NCBI RefSeq assembly: GCF_002251795.1
Contig: NZ_NOXU01000025.1
Span: 124,001-188,000, forward strand
Source of the DNA: Niveispirillum lacus
Lineage (GTDB): Bacteria; Pseudomonadota; Alphaproteobacteria; Azospirillales; Azospirillaceae
Length of the DNA stretch: 64,000 bases
Direction: 5' to 3'
Part shown: positions 54,849-63,939 of the stretch, piece by piece
Layout: every line of letters begins with the position of its first letter
How positions within the stretch are numbered: the stretch's first letter is position 1
Position numbers and translations under genes: made by a program
The notes under the pieces: model-generated
Databases searched by the model: none
Told to the model about the DNA's origin: nothing
What the model saw: only the letters and a program-made list of their open reading frames with translations

Positions 54849-55991
54849 TCAGAAGGGGGTGGGTATGGCCCGTTGGCCGACAATGGTCAACCCATAGCCT
54901 TCGAGGCCCACCACCGTCTTTTTGGTATTGCTCAGCAGCACCATATTCTTCACGCCCAGATCATTCAGGATCTGGGCACCGATGCCATAGTCGCGCAGCT
55001 CCCCGTTCAGTTCGCCATTGCCATTATCAATGGCGCGCAGCCGGTCGGCCAGGGAGAAGGGCTGAGCATCGCGCATCAGAACGATGACACCGCGCCCTTC
55101 CTCGCCGATCGCCTTCATGGCTGCTTCCAGGCTTCCCACCGGCCCATGCCGGCTGTCGGCCAGGAGATCTTTGACGATGTTCAGGGAATGCATGCGCACG
55201 GGCACCGGCACAGCGTCATGGATATCGCCCTTGACCAGCGCGATATGCTCCGCCCCGCTGATGCGGTTGCGATAGACGATCATTTCAAAGCGGCCGCCGA
55301 AATGGCTATCCAGCACGGTGCGGTAGGAGCGTTCGATGATGGTTTCCGTGCGGCGGCGATAGGCGATCAGGTCGGCAATCGTGCCGATTTTCAGCCCATG
55401 CAACTGCGCGAACTTCACCAGGTCCGGCATGCGGGCCATGGTGCCGTCATCATTCATGATCTCGCAGATCACGCCCGCCGCCGGCAGGCCGGCCAGACGG
55501 GAGAAGTCCACCGACGCCTCAGTATGGCCCGCACGGACCAGCGTGCCGCCATCGCGCGCCAGTAGCGGGAAAACATGGCCGGGCGTGACGATATCGCGGC
55601 TATCGACATTCGGGTCGATGGCGACCTGGATGGTCCGGGCACGATCGGCAGCACTGATGCCGGTTGTGACGCCCGTCCGCGCCTCGATCGACACCGTGAA
55701 GGCCGTCTGATGGCGGGTGCCGTTCTGCTGTGCCATCAGGGGCAGACGCAGACGTTCATTCATCGGGCTGTCAATGGCCAGACAGATCAGGCCGCGGCCG
55801 AAACGGGCCATGAAATTAATGGCTTCCGGCGTGGCGGCAGAGGCGGGGATGACCAGATCGCCCTCATTCTCCCGGTCTTCATCATCGACCAGGATGAACA
55901 TGCGGCCCTGGCGGGCCTCCTCGATCAGCTCCTCGGTGCTGGACAGCACGGGACGGTCGTCCTCGGTCAGACGGGTTTCGATGGCCGACAT
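54849..55991 (-). CDS. ribB: 3,4-dihydroxy-2-butanone 4-phosphate synthase fused to a degenerate GTP cyclohydrolase II domain (RibBX)
   Basis: The N-terminal half (residues of about 20-220) is an intact DHBP synthase: [59 protein letters not shown]. The C-terminal half aligns with GTP cyclohydrolase II, but where RibA has the zinc cysteines (CxTGD...RCDC) this one reads [16 protein letters not shown] and [11 protein letters not shown], with no Cys, so it cannot be a normal zinc cyclohydrolase. This is the RibBX arrangement known in many Proteobacteria; the X half may be regulatory. A functional ribA is needed elsewhere. It lies 4 bp after ribE. Confidence 0.9.
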   Translation of the reverse strand: MSAIETRLTEDDRPVLSSTEELIEEARQGRMFILVDDEDRENEGDLVIPASAATPEAINFMARFGRGLICLAIDSPMNERLRLPLMAQQNGTRHQTAFTVSIEARTGVTTGISAADRARTIQVAIDPNVDSRDIVTPGHVFPLLARDGGTLVRAGHTEASVDFSRLAGLPAAGVICEIMNDDGTMARMPDLVKFAQLHGLKIGTIADLIAYRRRTETIIERSYRTVLDSHFGGRFEMIVYRNRISGAEHIALVKGDIHDAVPVPVRMHSLNIVKDLLADSRHGPVGSLEAAMKAIGEEGRGVIVLMRDAQPFSLADRLRAIDNGNGELNGELRDYGIGAQILNDLGVKNMVLLSNTKKTVVGLEGYGLTIVGQRAIPTPF

Positions 55992-55995
55992 GTCG

Positions 55996-56586
55996 TTAAG
56001 CGTCCTTCCCCACCAGCCGCGCGACATAACGCGCCAGCATGTCCACTTCCAGATTGATGCGTGCCCCCGGCCCGATCAGGCCGAAGGTCGTCTGTTCTGC
56101 GGTGTGCGGGATGATGTTGACGCCAAAAACATCATCATCAACCTCGTTCACTGTCAACGACACACCGTTCAAGGCCACAGAGCCCTTGGCCGCGATGAAC
56201 CGCTTCAGGCTCTGCGGCACGCGGAACCGCCAGCGCTGGCTGTCACCATCAGGCGTGACAGACACAACCGTGCCCACCCCGTCGACATGGCCATAGACCA
56301 GATGGCCGCCCAGCTCATCGCCCAGCTTCAGCGAGCGTTCCAGGTTCAGCGGCGTGCCGACAATCCAGTCGCCAACCGTCGTCTTGGCGATGGTTTCAGC
56401 GGACACATCCACCCGATAGGCATCGGCCAGCTTCTCCACGACGGTCAGGCAGACCCCGTTGGAAGCAATGGACGCGCCCATGGCCACGCTGTTCAGGTCG
56501 AACCGCGTTTGGATGGTCAGTCTCAGGTCGCCACGGCGCTCGATCTCCACGACGCGGCCGACATCGGTGATGATTCCAGTAAACAT
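55996..56586 (-). CDS. ribE: Riboflavin synthase alpha subunit
   Basis: This 196-aa enzyme dismutates two ribityllumazines into riboflavin. It has two repeated beta-barrel halves: MFTGIITDVGRVVEIERRGD, ASIASNGVCLTVVEK, then HLVYGHVDGVG and the second copy KGSVALNGVSLTVNEVDDD. MFTGII at 56586 is the conserved N-terminus, so the ORF start at 56592 is trimmed by two residues. It leads the operon (no ribD here and I see no FMN riboswitch upstream). Confidence 0.94.
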   Translation of the reverse strand: MFTGIITDVGRVVEIERRGDLRLTIQTRFDLNSVAMGASIASNGVCLTVVEKLADAYRVDVSAETIAKTTVGDWIVGTPLNLERSLKLGDELGGHLVYGHVDGVGTVVSVTPDGDSQRWRFRVPQSLKRFIAAKGSVALNGVSLTVNEVDDDVFGVNIIPHTAEQTTFGLIGPGARINLEVDMLARYVARLVGKDA

Positions 56587-56690
56587 GGGCATAACCTAGG
56601 GCTTGACGCGTCAATGCGCGAGGGGGCGATGGATGCGCGGGGCGCATGGCGGGATGGGGGTAATGGGATGCGCGGCGGAACAGGCTACCG

Positions 56691-57119
56691 TCAATCCACC
56701 CACTTCACCGCCAGCTTCTGGAAAATATCCACCAAACCGGGTTCACTGACCAGCGCCACGGCCTCATCAGGGGTGAACCATCGCCGTTCCCGCTGTCCCT
56801 GTTCCGGCCAGTCGGTAAACTCTGTCATCACCTCAAGTGCATGGACTGTTACGTCGCAGGTGACGGTCGACCCATCATCCATGCGCTTTTCATACGTATA
56901 TTCGCCGACAGGCCTTTTCTTGATCTTGCCGCGCACGCCCGCTTCCTCGAACGCCTCAATGGCGGCCATGTCCTGCGGCTCAATATTTTTTTTGGCCCAG
57001 CCTTTAGGGATGATCCACCGCCGCGTCTCGCGTGATGTGACCAAGAGGATCTGCGGGCCGGTTTCGGTCATGCGGAACGGCAGGGCCGCATGCTGGACAG
57101 TATGTTTTCGATCACCCAT
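56691..57119 (-). CDS. NUDIX hydrolase
   Basis: A 142-aa protein with a NUDIX box whose metal-binding core is kept (GWAKKNIEPQDMAAIEAFEE, then AGVRG). The usual Arg of REUxEE is Ile and the first Glu is shifted by one, so it is a diverged box, similar to diadenosine/diphosphoinositol polyphosphate hydrolases (IIPKGW, GEYTYEKRMDDG). Substrate is unproved. Confidence 0.85.
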   Translation of the reverse strand: MGDRKHTVQHAALPFRMTETGPQILLVTSRETRRWIIPKGWAKKNIEPQDMAAIEAFEEAGVRGKIKKRPVGEYTYEKRMDDGSTVTCDVTVHALEVMTEFTDWPEQGQRERRWFTPDEAVALVSEPGLVDIFQKLAVKWVD

Positions 57120-57301
57120 TGACTAATTCTACACCCCGAACGAACCGCCTGAATAGCTATCCGTTCTTGGTTGCGACGGATAATCACCCAGTATCCTGGC
57201 CTAACATGATTTTTTTGTGACAATTACATTACAACGCCATGCTGTTCAATGTTACACAGTTGGTCAGGCAGACGCTACGTGCCGCCGACATCCGATAGGA
57301 T

Positions 57302-57394
57302 ATGATAAAGACTATCACGATGGGCGTGGAACTGCGGCGTCTGGTCCTGGTCGCCCTGGAGATCGTCTTCGACGGGTTGACGTCCCTGTTCTGA
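57302..57394 (+). CDS. Possible 30-aa small protein
   Basis: ATG 57302 opens a 30-codon frame: MIKTITMGVELRRLVLVALE, then IVFDGLTSLF. It forms an amphipathic or weakly hydrophobic helix. It has AGGA close upstream, and a second ATG at 57320 would give 24 aa. It lies in the 315-bp gap before the hydrolase gene; the rest of the gap is AT-richer and has no other candidate. Coding is speculative. Confidence 0.25.
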   Translation: MIKTITMGVELRRLVLVALEIVFDGLTSLF

Positions 57395-57434
57395 CCCGGT
57401 CACCATGGCCCTGTTCTGCAAACAGGAACTGGTC

Positions 57435-58328
57435 ATGCTGCGATTTGTTTATCTTCTCGCCTGTCTGCTGCTGTCGGTTCCCACACGGGCCGCCGATCCA
57501 CCGCCCGTCTTGACGTACAAGGACATGTTGGCCAGGCCGGCAGTGACAGGTGGACTTCGACTGACCTATGGCAGCGATGCGCAACAGTTCGGCGATCTCT
57601 GGCTGCCGTCCAGCCCCGGCCCGCACCCGGTCCTGATCCTGATCCATGGCGGTTGCTGGCTTGGGGATGTGCCCGCCTTCGATCTGATGAACCCTATGGC
57701 CAAGGCACTCAGCACCGCAGGGGTGGCCGTCTGGAACATCGAATATCGCCGCTTGGGTCAAGACGGCGGGGGTTATCCCGGCACCTTCCAGGATACAGCC
57801 GCAGCCATCGACCATCTACGCAGACTAGCAGGACAGCATCGACTGGATTTGTCGCGGGTGGCCGTCGCCGGCCATTCCGCCGGTGGTCATCTGGCTGTCT
57901 GGGCCGCAGGACGCGCACGGCTGCCGGCGGACAGCCCGTTGAAAACGCCCAACCCGCTGCCCCTGCGCGGTGTTGTCTCCCTGGCCGGCATTGTTGATCT
58001 GCGGGATTATCGGGAACGGGGCCCTTCCGCCTGCGGCGGGCCCGCTACGGTGGACCGGCTGATCGACGCCGCCCGTCGCGGGGATGCTGCCTACGCCGAT
58101 ACCTCACCGGGCGAAGCCCCGGTTACCGACTTGGCCCTGACCCTTATTTCCGGCACACGCGACATCATCGTCCCCCCCACCTTCGCGCAGCATTATGCAG
58201 CAAAGGCTGGTGGCCCCGATCTGCGGGAGCTGGAGATTGATGACGCCGGACATTTTGAGCTGATCGACCCGCAATCAGCGGCCTGGCCGGTGATCCAGGC
58301 CGAGATCCGCGACCGACTGCGACGATGA
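57435..58328 (+). CDS. Secreted alpha/beta hydrolase (esterase/lipase-like)
   Basis: A 297-aa hydrolase with signal peptide (LRFVYLLACLLLSVPTRA, then ADPP). Oxyanion-hole motif VLILIHGGCWLGD, the nucleophile elbow AVAGHSAGGHLAVW and the acid/His region near LISGTRDIIVPPTFAQHY and DDAGHFELID are all intact, like the BD-FAE/kynurenine-formamidase family. A periplasmic esterase is likely. ATG 57435 is preferred over 57405 because the signal peptide then begins cleanly. Confidence 0.85.
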   Translation: MLRFVYLLACLLLSVPTRAADPPPVLTYKDMLARPAVTGGLRLTYGSDAQQFGDLWLPSSPGPHPVLILIHGGCWLGDVPAFDLMNPMAKALSTAGVAVWNIEYRRLGQDGGGYPGTFQDTAAAIDHLRRLAGQHRLDLSRVAVAGHSAGGHLAVWAAGRARLPADSPLKTPNPLPLRGVVSLAGIVDLRDYRERGPSACGGPATVDRLIDAARRGDAAYADTSPGEAPVTDLALTLISGTRDIIVPPTFAQHYAAKAGGPDLRELEIDDAGHFELIDPQSAAWPVIQAEIRDRLRR

Positions 58329-58419
58329 TACCCAATCACGGGATAATGAACCGCGGGGTGGCGGTGCTGGCGATGGAGGCCCAGGGAACGGTCCCGATCC
58401 TTGCGGCCGGGTATAGGGG

Positions 58420-60357
58420 TCAGAATCTCAGCGTTGCTGCCACCCGCCATGTCCGGCCGCTCAGGGGTTCATACTCACCATCCCCTTCGACATCCCACCC
58501 ATCGGCGTTGAACAGGTTCTGCACCTGGGCGCGCAGGGCCATGGCCTGCTCCCCCAGCATGATCTCCCGCCGTACACCCAGATCGACCAGGGTAAAGGCG
58601 GGGGCATCGGCCAGATTGTCCCCGCGCGCCGTTGTCCGCGCCCGATGGTCAACTGTCATGTCGACCGACAGCCCGTTCAGGAAGTCGGGGGCGTAATCGA
58701 CACTGCCTTGCCATTGCAGCGCGGTCTGCCCCACGGGCCGCCGCCCAATCAGCCCAGTGCGCACCTCCGGCCCCGACACGACCGGATCCAGTAGCACCGC
58801 GCCCAGCACGACCGACAGGCCCGGCACCGGTTCCCCGGACAGAGAGGCCTCCACGCCGCGATGCCGGACCTGGCCCAGGAAACCATAAAGGCCGTCCGCG
58901 TCCACCCCATCATAGGGACGGCGCACATCAAAGGCGGAACTGGTTAAGGTCAAGGGCCCCAGCCTCAGGCGCAGCCCCAATTCGCGTTGTGTCGTCTGCA
59001 CGGCGGGCAATACGCTGTTCCGATTGATCGCGGTGATCGGAGCAGATCCGCTTTCTTCCAGCCCGCGTGAGTAGCTGGCATAGGTGACAATCCCCTGATC
59101 GAACCGCCAGGCCACCACCGCATTATAAAGCCATGGCGCCGAGGTGCCCCGCGCACGTCCCCCGGCACCCGGCCGCGTGGTTTTGGTATAGTCGGCCTTC
59201 TGCACACCGGCACCAATATCCAACCGCCCGTCCCAGGACAAGTTATAGGCCAACCCCAGTGTATATTGCTGGACCCGGTCACGATCCTGCGGCCGGTCAA
59301 AGGCAACAGCAGGCCGTCGGACAACGGGCGGCTGGTCAAGCGGCCAGCGGCCATAGGCGATGTCCACATCACCGCCCTTGCGGCTTTTTTTGGTGAGGCC
59401 ACGCCCGGCGAGGCTTAGAGTATGACCCGCCTGCCCCGACAGCCATTGATAGGCGACCGATGCCTCGCCCGACAGGGCAGCGTAGCGGGTTGCGGGCAAC
59501 AGGACATGCAGCATTTCGCCCTCCCGCGTCTGGTTTACCGACAACAAGGCAAAAGCGTCATAAGGCAGGCGCTGCACCGACCGGAACAAGCCGGCGCGTG
59601 CCACCAGACCGTCGGCCAGACCGGCATCCAGAATGACCCCCTGATTTTCAACCGCATAGGCCCAGTCACCCCAGGCCAGGCTATGGTCCACGTTGCGGTC
59701 GATCCGCGGTGGCAGGTAGGGGCCTTCTGGAAGGTAGCTGGGCACAACTTCGCTGTCGCGCATCTGGTCCCAATCGGCAAAGGCCGTCAGGCTCACATCG
59801 TCGCTGATCTGCCAGCGCGGTACAAAACCCGCCGACCATGCCCGCTGATCCCCACCAAAATCACCATTCTGGTCAGGATAGGCCGCCAGCCCAGCGGCCA
59901 GACTGAAGCGGCCGTCGGCGCTGACATAACCGGTGTCCAGGTGCAGATAGGGCGAAAGGTGCGGGTCGATGCCCAGCACCAGTTCCGCTCCCGTTTCACT
60001 CGGGCGACGTAAGGACAGGTCGGCAATACCCGATGGTGCGGGAAACAGCAGGCCGACCGTGTTCAGGCCGACACGAATGCTCGTTGCCTCCACCACCCGG
60101 TCTGACAACATTCCCTGTTGCGAAATGTACAGCCCTTCCACACGGACATTACCGGCACTGTCGGGGCTGAACCCACGCACATTGCCGGCATCATACAGGC
60201 CGATGGACTCCGTCCCCACCCGCAAGCCGAACGCATCGGTCGCGTTGCGGACGACATTGTCATCGCTGCCATCCTGCGCCCAGGCCGTTGCTGCCCCTAT
60301 CAGCAGGGCCGCTGCCGAGATTGCCAGCGACCGGGCGGAAAACGTCACACCAACCAT
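58420..60357 (-). CDS. TonB-dependent receptor
   Basis: A short outer-membrane receptor of 645 aa. Signal peptide (SLAISAAALLIGAATAWAQ) precedes a plug domain (AFGLRVGTESIGLYDAGNVR, then GFSPDSAGNVRVEGLYI) and a beta-barrel ending in an aromatic-terminated strand (TWRVAATLRF). It resembles siderophore/vitamin receptors, yet its substrate is unknown; no Ton-box can be named with certainty. The GGDEF gene is divergent from it. No Fur-like dyad of the bfd type is clear in the upstream gap. Confidence 0.88.
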   Translation of the reverse strand: MVGVTFSARSLAISAAALLIGAATAWAQDGSDDNVVRNATDAFGLRVGTESIGLYDAGNVRGFSPDSAGNVRVEGLYISQQGMLSDRVVEATSIRVGLNTVGLLFPAPSGIADLSLRRPSETGAELVLGIDPHLSPYLHLDTGYVSADGRFSLAAGLAAYPDQNGDFGGDQRAWSAGFVPRWQISDDVSLTAFADWDQMRDSEVVPSYLPEGPYLPPRIDRNVDHSLAWGDWAYAVENQGVILDAGLADGLVARAGLFRSVQRLPYDAFALLSVNQTREGEMLHVLLPATRYAALSGEASVAYQWLSGQAGHTLSLAGRGLTKKSRKGGDVDIAYGRWPLDQPPVVRRPAVAFDRPQDRDRVQQYTLGLAYNLSWDGRLDIGAGVQKADYTKTTRPGAGGRARGTSAPWLYNAVVAWRFDQGIVTYASYSRGLEESGSAPITAINRNSVLPAVQTTQRELGLRLRLGPLTLTSSAFDVRRPYDGVDADGLYGFLGQVRHRGVEASLSGEPVPGLSVVLGAVLLDPVVSGPEVRTGLIGRRPVGQTALQWQGSVDYAPDFLNGLSVDMTVDHRARTTARGDNLADAPAFTLVDLGVRREIMLGEQAMALRAQVQNLFNADGWDVEGDGEYEPLSGRTWRVAATLRF

Positions 60358-60562
60358 GGGATCACTGCCTATTTTTGGTTAACCCTTTTTTTTAAGCGAG
60401 GTGCATATAGCACAGGCCCAATACATCCGTCATCGGATATATTTAGCCGGCGCGCTGTTCAAGCGGGGACCTTTTTCAATCACCCTATGCGATTGAACAG
60501 TTTCGCAAAACCGCATCCTTGGGTTAGCTGTGGAAAGTGCGCGCGCGACAGGAGAAGGCGAA

Positions 60563-61729
60563 GTGACCGCGGACCGCCCTGTGGTAAGTCGGCTGACGGC
60601 CGGTTATGTAATTGCCTTGACGCTGATCGCGTTCCTATCTGGCGGGGCCCACCTGCTGCTGGATCATGTCATTGCCGAACAGCACGACGCTGCCACCATC
60701 ATCAATGTCGCGGGTCGTCAACGCATGTTGTCGCAGCGTATTGCGCTGCTGAGCACTGATCTGCGCCAAGGCGATGAGAGCGCTCGCCAACCCTTGCTGG
60801 ATGCCATCGGCCTGATGCGCCAATCACAAGACGCGCTGGTGCATGGTAAGGGTCTGGGCATCACCAACCCGTTACCGCCAGAGGCGCGATCACATTATTT
60901 CGATGGTCGTACCGGCCTGGACCTTGCGGTCCGTACCTTTCTGGGTGAGGCGGAACGCTTTGCCATCAACCGCGATGAACTGGCCTATCAGCGCGTCCAC
61001 AGCGCGGCGCGCAGCACCCTTCTGCCCACCCTCGATCATGCGGTCGGTATTTTTGAAGCCAAGGCCAATGGCCGCACGCACTGGCTGCAACAAGCACAGC
61101 AGGTGGTGATGGCCATTCTGCTGACCACAGTTCTGGCGACGATGGTATTGATTTTCCGCCCCCTGGTGACCCGGTTGCGGCGTTATGTCGGGCGCTTGTT
61201 CGATCTGGCCCGCAGCGACAGCCTGACCGGTCTGCCCAATCGCCGTTTCCTGGTGGATGCCGGAGAGGCCGCGATCATCCAGGCCCGGCGCGACGGCGCC
61301 GATCTGTCCTGCCTGATGGTGGATCTGGACCATTTCACGGCAATCAATGACCGGTACGGGCGTGCCACCGGCGATGCCATCCTGATCCGTTTCGCCGACA
61401 TCGTACAGACAACGCTGCGCCAGGGCGATCTGATCGGTCGCACGGGGGGTGAAGAATTCACCATCCTGCTGCCGGGCGCGGGAGAGGCCGGGGCTTTGCT
61501 GGTCGCTGAGAAGCTGCGCAGCCTGCTGGAGTCCGACCGCAGCGACGGGCTTCCGGCCTTTACCACCAGCATCGGTGTCAGCAGCCTGTCGGGCGACGAC
61601 CGGGGCCTGACCGACCTGCTGTCGCGGGCCGATGCTGCCCTTTATGTTGCCAAGGGGCTGGGCCGAAACCGCGTGCGTTTTGAAGCCGCGCGCCCGTCCA
61701 GCCTGTATGGCGCCGTCCACATGGCGTGA
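60563..61729 (+). CDS. Diguanylate cyclase with PilJ-like (type IV pili MCP) sensor domain
   Basis: A 388-aa membrane-bound cyclase. N-terminal helix (GYVIALTLIAFLSGGAHLLL), a PilJ-type sensor that begins INVAGRQRMLSQRIALLS, a second helix (VVMAILLTTVLATMVLIF), then a GGDEF domain with DSLTGLPNRRFLVDAGE and an active-site RTGGEEFTILLPG, so it should make c-di-GMP. GTG 60563 is preferred: GGAGAAGG lies upstream, while GTG 60530 has no such site. Confidence 0.92.
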   Translation: MTADRPVVSRLTAGYVIALTLIAFLSGGAHLLLDHVIAEQHDAATIINVAGRQRMLSQRIALLSTDLRQGDESARQPLLDAIGLMRQSQDALVHGKGLGITNPLPPEARSHYFDGRTGLDLAVRTFLGEAERFAINRDELAYQRVHSAARSTLLPTLDHAVGIFEAKANGRTHWLQQAQQVVMAILLTTVLATMVLIFRPLVTRLRRYVGRLFDLARSDSLTGLPNRRFLVDAGEAAIIQARRDGADLSCLMVDLDHFTAINDRYGRATGDAILIRFADIVQTTLRQGDLIGRTGGEEFTILLPGAGEAGALLVAEKLRSLLESDRSDGLPAFTTSIGVSSLSGDDRGLTDLLSRADAALYVAKGLGRNRVRFEAARPSSLYGAVHMA

Positions 61730-61760
61730 ACGACGCCTTTGGTCCCCCGCACCATGGGCT

Positions 61761-63089
61761 TCAATCCAGTCCGGTCAGCGCCTCCCGGATTGTTTCCACG
61801 ATCTGATCGATCTGTGCCGTTTCCACGATCAGCGGCGGTGACAGGGCAATAATGTCGCCCGTGGTGCGGATCAGTACACCCTTTTCGAAACATTTCAGGA
61901 AGGTACTGAAGGCACGCTTTGTTGGCTGCCCAGGCAGGGGGTCCAGTTCAATGGCGCCGATCAGGCCCAGATTGCGGATATCGACCACATGCCGCGCATC
62001 CTTCAGTGAATGCACCGCTGCCGCCCAATAGGCATTCAGATCGGCTGCCCGCGTCAGCAGCCCTTCATCCTTATAGAGTTTCAAGGTGGCAAGACCGGCC
62101 GCCGCTGCCAGCGGGTGGCCGGAATAAGTGTAGCCGTGAAACAGCTCGATCATATGCTCCGCCCCGGTCATGAAGGCGTCATAGATCTTCTTTTGGAAAA
62201 ACACCGCCCCCATGGGAACCGTGGCATTGGTCAGGCCCTTGGCCGCCGTGATGATATCAGGGACGACACCGAAATAATCGGTGGCAAAGGGCGTGCCCAA
62301 GCGGCCGAACCCCGTGATCACCTCATCAAAAATCAGCAGCAGCCCGTGCTTGTCACAGATGGCGCGCAGACGTTCCAAATATCCTTTGGGCGGAACCAGC
62401 ACACCGGTTGAACAGGCCACCGGTTCCACGATGACGGCGGCGATGGTGCTGGCATCATGCAGCGCCACAATGCGCTCCAACTCATCCGCCAGATGCGCGC
62501 CCCATTCCGGCTGGCCTATGGAAAAGGCCTGCCGTGACCGGTCATGCGTATGCGGCAGATGGTCAACGCCAGGCAACATGGCGCCGAACGCCTTGCGGTT
62601 GGTGACGATACCGCCAACGGAAATGCCGCCGAACCCGACACCATGATATCCCCTTTCGCGCCCGATAAAACGGGTGCGTTGTCCTTCACCGCGCGCGCGG
62701 TGATAGGCCAGCGCCACCTTCAGGGCCGTATCCACCGATTCCGACCCGGAATTGGTGAAGAATACATGGTCCAGACCAGCGGGCAGCAACGCCGTCAGTT
62801 GCGAGGCAAAGTCGAACGCGCCTGGATGGCCCATCTGAAAAGCCGGGGCATAGTCCATCTCCGCCGCCTGCGCCTGGATCGCTTTCACAATCTCCGGCCG
62901 GCAATGGCCAGCATTCACGCACCACAGGCCTGCCGTGCCATCGAGCACGCGGCGCCCATCATCGGTGCGGTAATACATGCCGCTGGCAGAGACCAGCATA
63001 CGCGGCGCCTGCTTGAACTGCCTGTTCGCGGTGAAGGGCATCCAGAAAGCGTCGAGATTGTTGGTGGACGGGTGCGCTGATCCGGTCAC
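61761..63089 (-). CDS. Omega-amino acid:pyruvate aminotransferase (class III)
   Basis: A PLP-dependent class III transaminase of 442 aa. Start NNLDAFWMPFTANRQFKQAP, with NSGSESVDTALKVALAYHRA, RGYHGVGFGGISVGG, then LLIFDEVITGFGRLG and the PLP lysine in ITAAKGLTNATVPMGA. It resembles beta-alanine:pyruvate aminotransferase, which converts beta-alanine (or other omega-amino acids) to semialdehydes. Substrate is inferred from overall likeness. It is a single gene. Confidence 0.92.
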   Translation of the reverse strand: MTGSAHPSTNNLDAFWMPFTANRQFKQAPRMLVSASGMYYRTDDGRRVLDGTAGLWCVNAGHCRPEIVKAIQAQAAEMDYAPAFQMGHPGAFDFASQLTALLPAGLDHVFFTNSGSESVDTALKVALAYHRARGEGQRTRFIGRERGYHGVGFGGISVGGIVTNRKAFGAMLPGVDHLPHTHDRSRQAFSIGQPEWGAHLADELERIVALHDASTIAAVIVEPVACSTGVLVPPKGYLERLRAICDKHGLLLIFDEVITGFGRLGTPFATDYFGVVPDIITAAKGLTNATVPMGAVFFQKKIYDAFMTGAEHMIELFHGYTYSGHPLAAAAGLATLKLYKDEGLLTRAADLNAYWAAAVHSLKDARHVVDIRNLGLIGAIELDPLPGQPTKRAFSTFLKCFEKGVLIRTTGDIIALSPPLIVETAQIDQIVETIREALTGLD

Positions 63090-63202
63090 GACACACGGGC
63101 TCCATCTTGTTCACGATGGGCGCAAGGATGACATAGAACTGTTGGGCGGTGTGCAGGAAGTTCGCGGGTGGCGGCTGTCACAAGAAATGAACCGCTAGGA
63201 AA

Positions 63203-63288
63203 TGGTGCTCGCTACCGGACTCGAACCGGTACGCCCCGAAGGACAACAGATTTTAAGTCTGTGGCGTCTACCATTCCGCCAAGCGAGC
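63203..63288 (-). tRNA. tRNA-Leu (UAA anticodon)
   Basis: The minus strand folds into a class II tRNA: acceptor GCTCGCT pairs with AGCGAGC, D-stem GCG/CGC, anticodon stem ACAGA/TCTGT with loop CTTAAAA (anticodon TAA at 63253-63255), a long variable arm, T-stem ACCGG/CCGGT with loop TTCGAGT, discriminator A and encoded CCA. No integrase or repeated att site is seen beside it. Confidence 0.95.
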
Positions 63289-63420
63289 CCGCGACAATGA
63301 ACCGGAAGCTAGCCGAAGGCAGCCCAGGATTGCAAGGCCCGAGGTTGTCCGCCACATTGCCATCACATGCCGTTCAGAAAGGCCCAGCCAGGAGGCTAGG
63401 GCAACAAGAGGTGATACACC

Positions 63421-63939
63421 ATGCTGATCCGCGACGCGGTCGACAGCGACGCTGCCGCCATCGCCGCCATCTATAATGACGCCGTGGTCAACACAACTGC
63501 CATCTGGAATGAGGTGACGGTGACGGCGGACAACCGTGCCGCCTGGATGGCGGATCGGCGGCGGATGGGGTATCCAGTGCTGGTGGCCGTCGACGACAGG
63601 GAGCAGAGCGTGATCGGTTACGCCTCATTTGGTGACTGGCGCGCCTTTGATGGCTATCGCCAGACGGTTGAACATTCCGTCTATGTCCGGCATGACCGGC
63701 GCGGTGGCGGCATCGGCCGGGCATTGCTGCTGGCCCTGGTCGACAGGGCACGTGGGATCGGCAAACATGTGATGGTCGCTGCAATCGAAGCGGGGAACAG
63801 GAGCTCCATTGCTTTGCATGAAAAGTTGGGCTTCCAGCGCACAGGCCTGATGCCGCAGGTCGGCATGAAGTTCGGGCGCTGGTTGGATCTGGCCTTTCTG
63901 CAACTGATCCTGGACGACCGCCCCACTCCGGGGGCGTGA
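63421..63939 (+). CDS. Phosphinothricin-type GNAT acetyltransferase
   Basis: A 172-aa N-acetyltransferase of the Pat/Bar type. LIRDAVDSDAAAIAAIYNDA opens it; acetyl-CoA loop HDRRGGGIGRALLLALVD; VAAIEAGNRSSIALHEKLGF and GMKFGRWLDLAFLQLIL are family blocks. Such enzymes acetylate phosphinothricin, methionine sulfoximine or similar amines; the substrate here is unproved. The ATG at 63421 is the clear start. Confidence 0.9.
   Translation: MLIRDAVDSDAAAIAAIYNDAVVNTTAIWNEVTVTADNRAAWMADRRRMGYPVLVAVDDREQSVIGYASFGDWRAFDGYRQTVEHSVYVRHDRRGGGIGRALLLALVDRARGIGKHVMVAAIEAGNRSSIALHEKLGFQRTGLMPQVGMKFGRWLDLAFLQLILDDRPTPGA

Noticed and set aside
63200-63300. tRNA-Leu as an integration site
   Set aside because: No integrase, duplicate 3' end or composition change is seen on either side.
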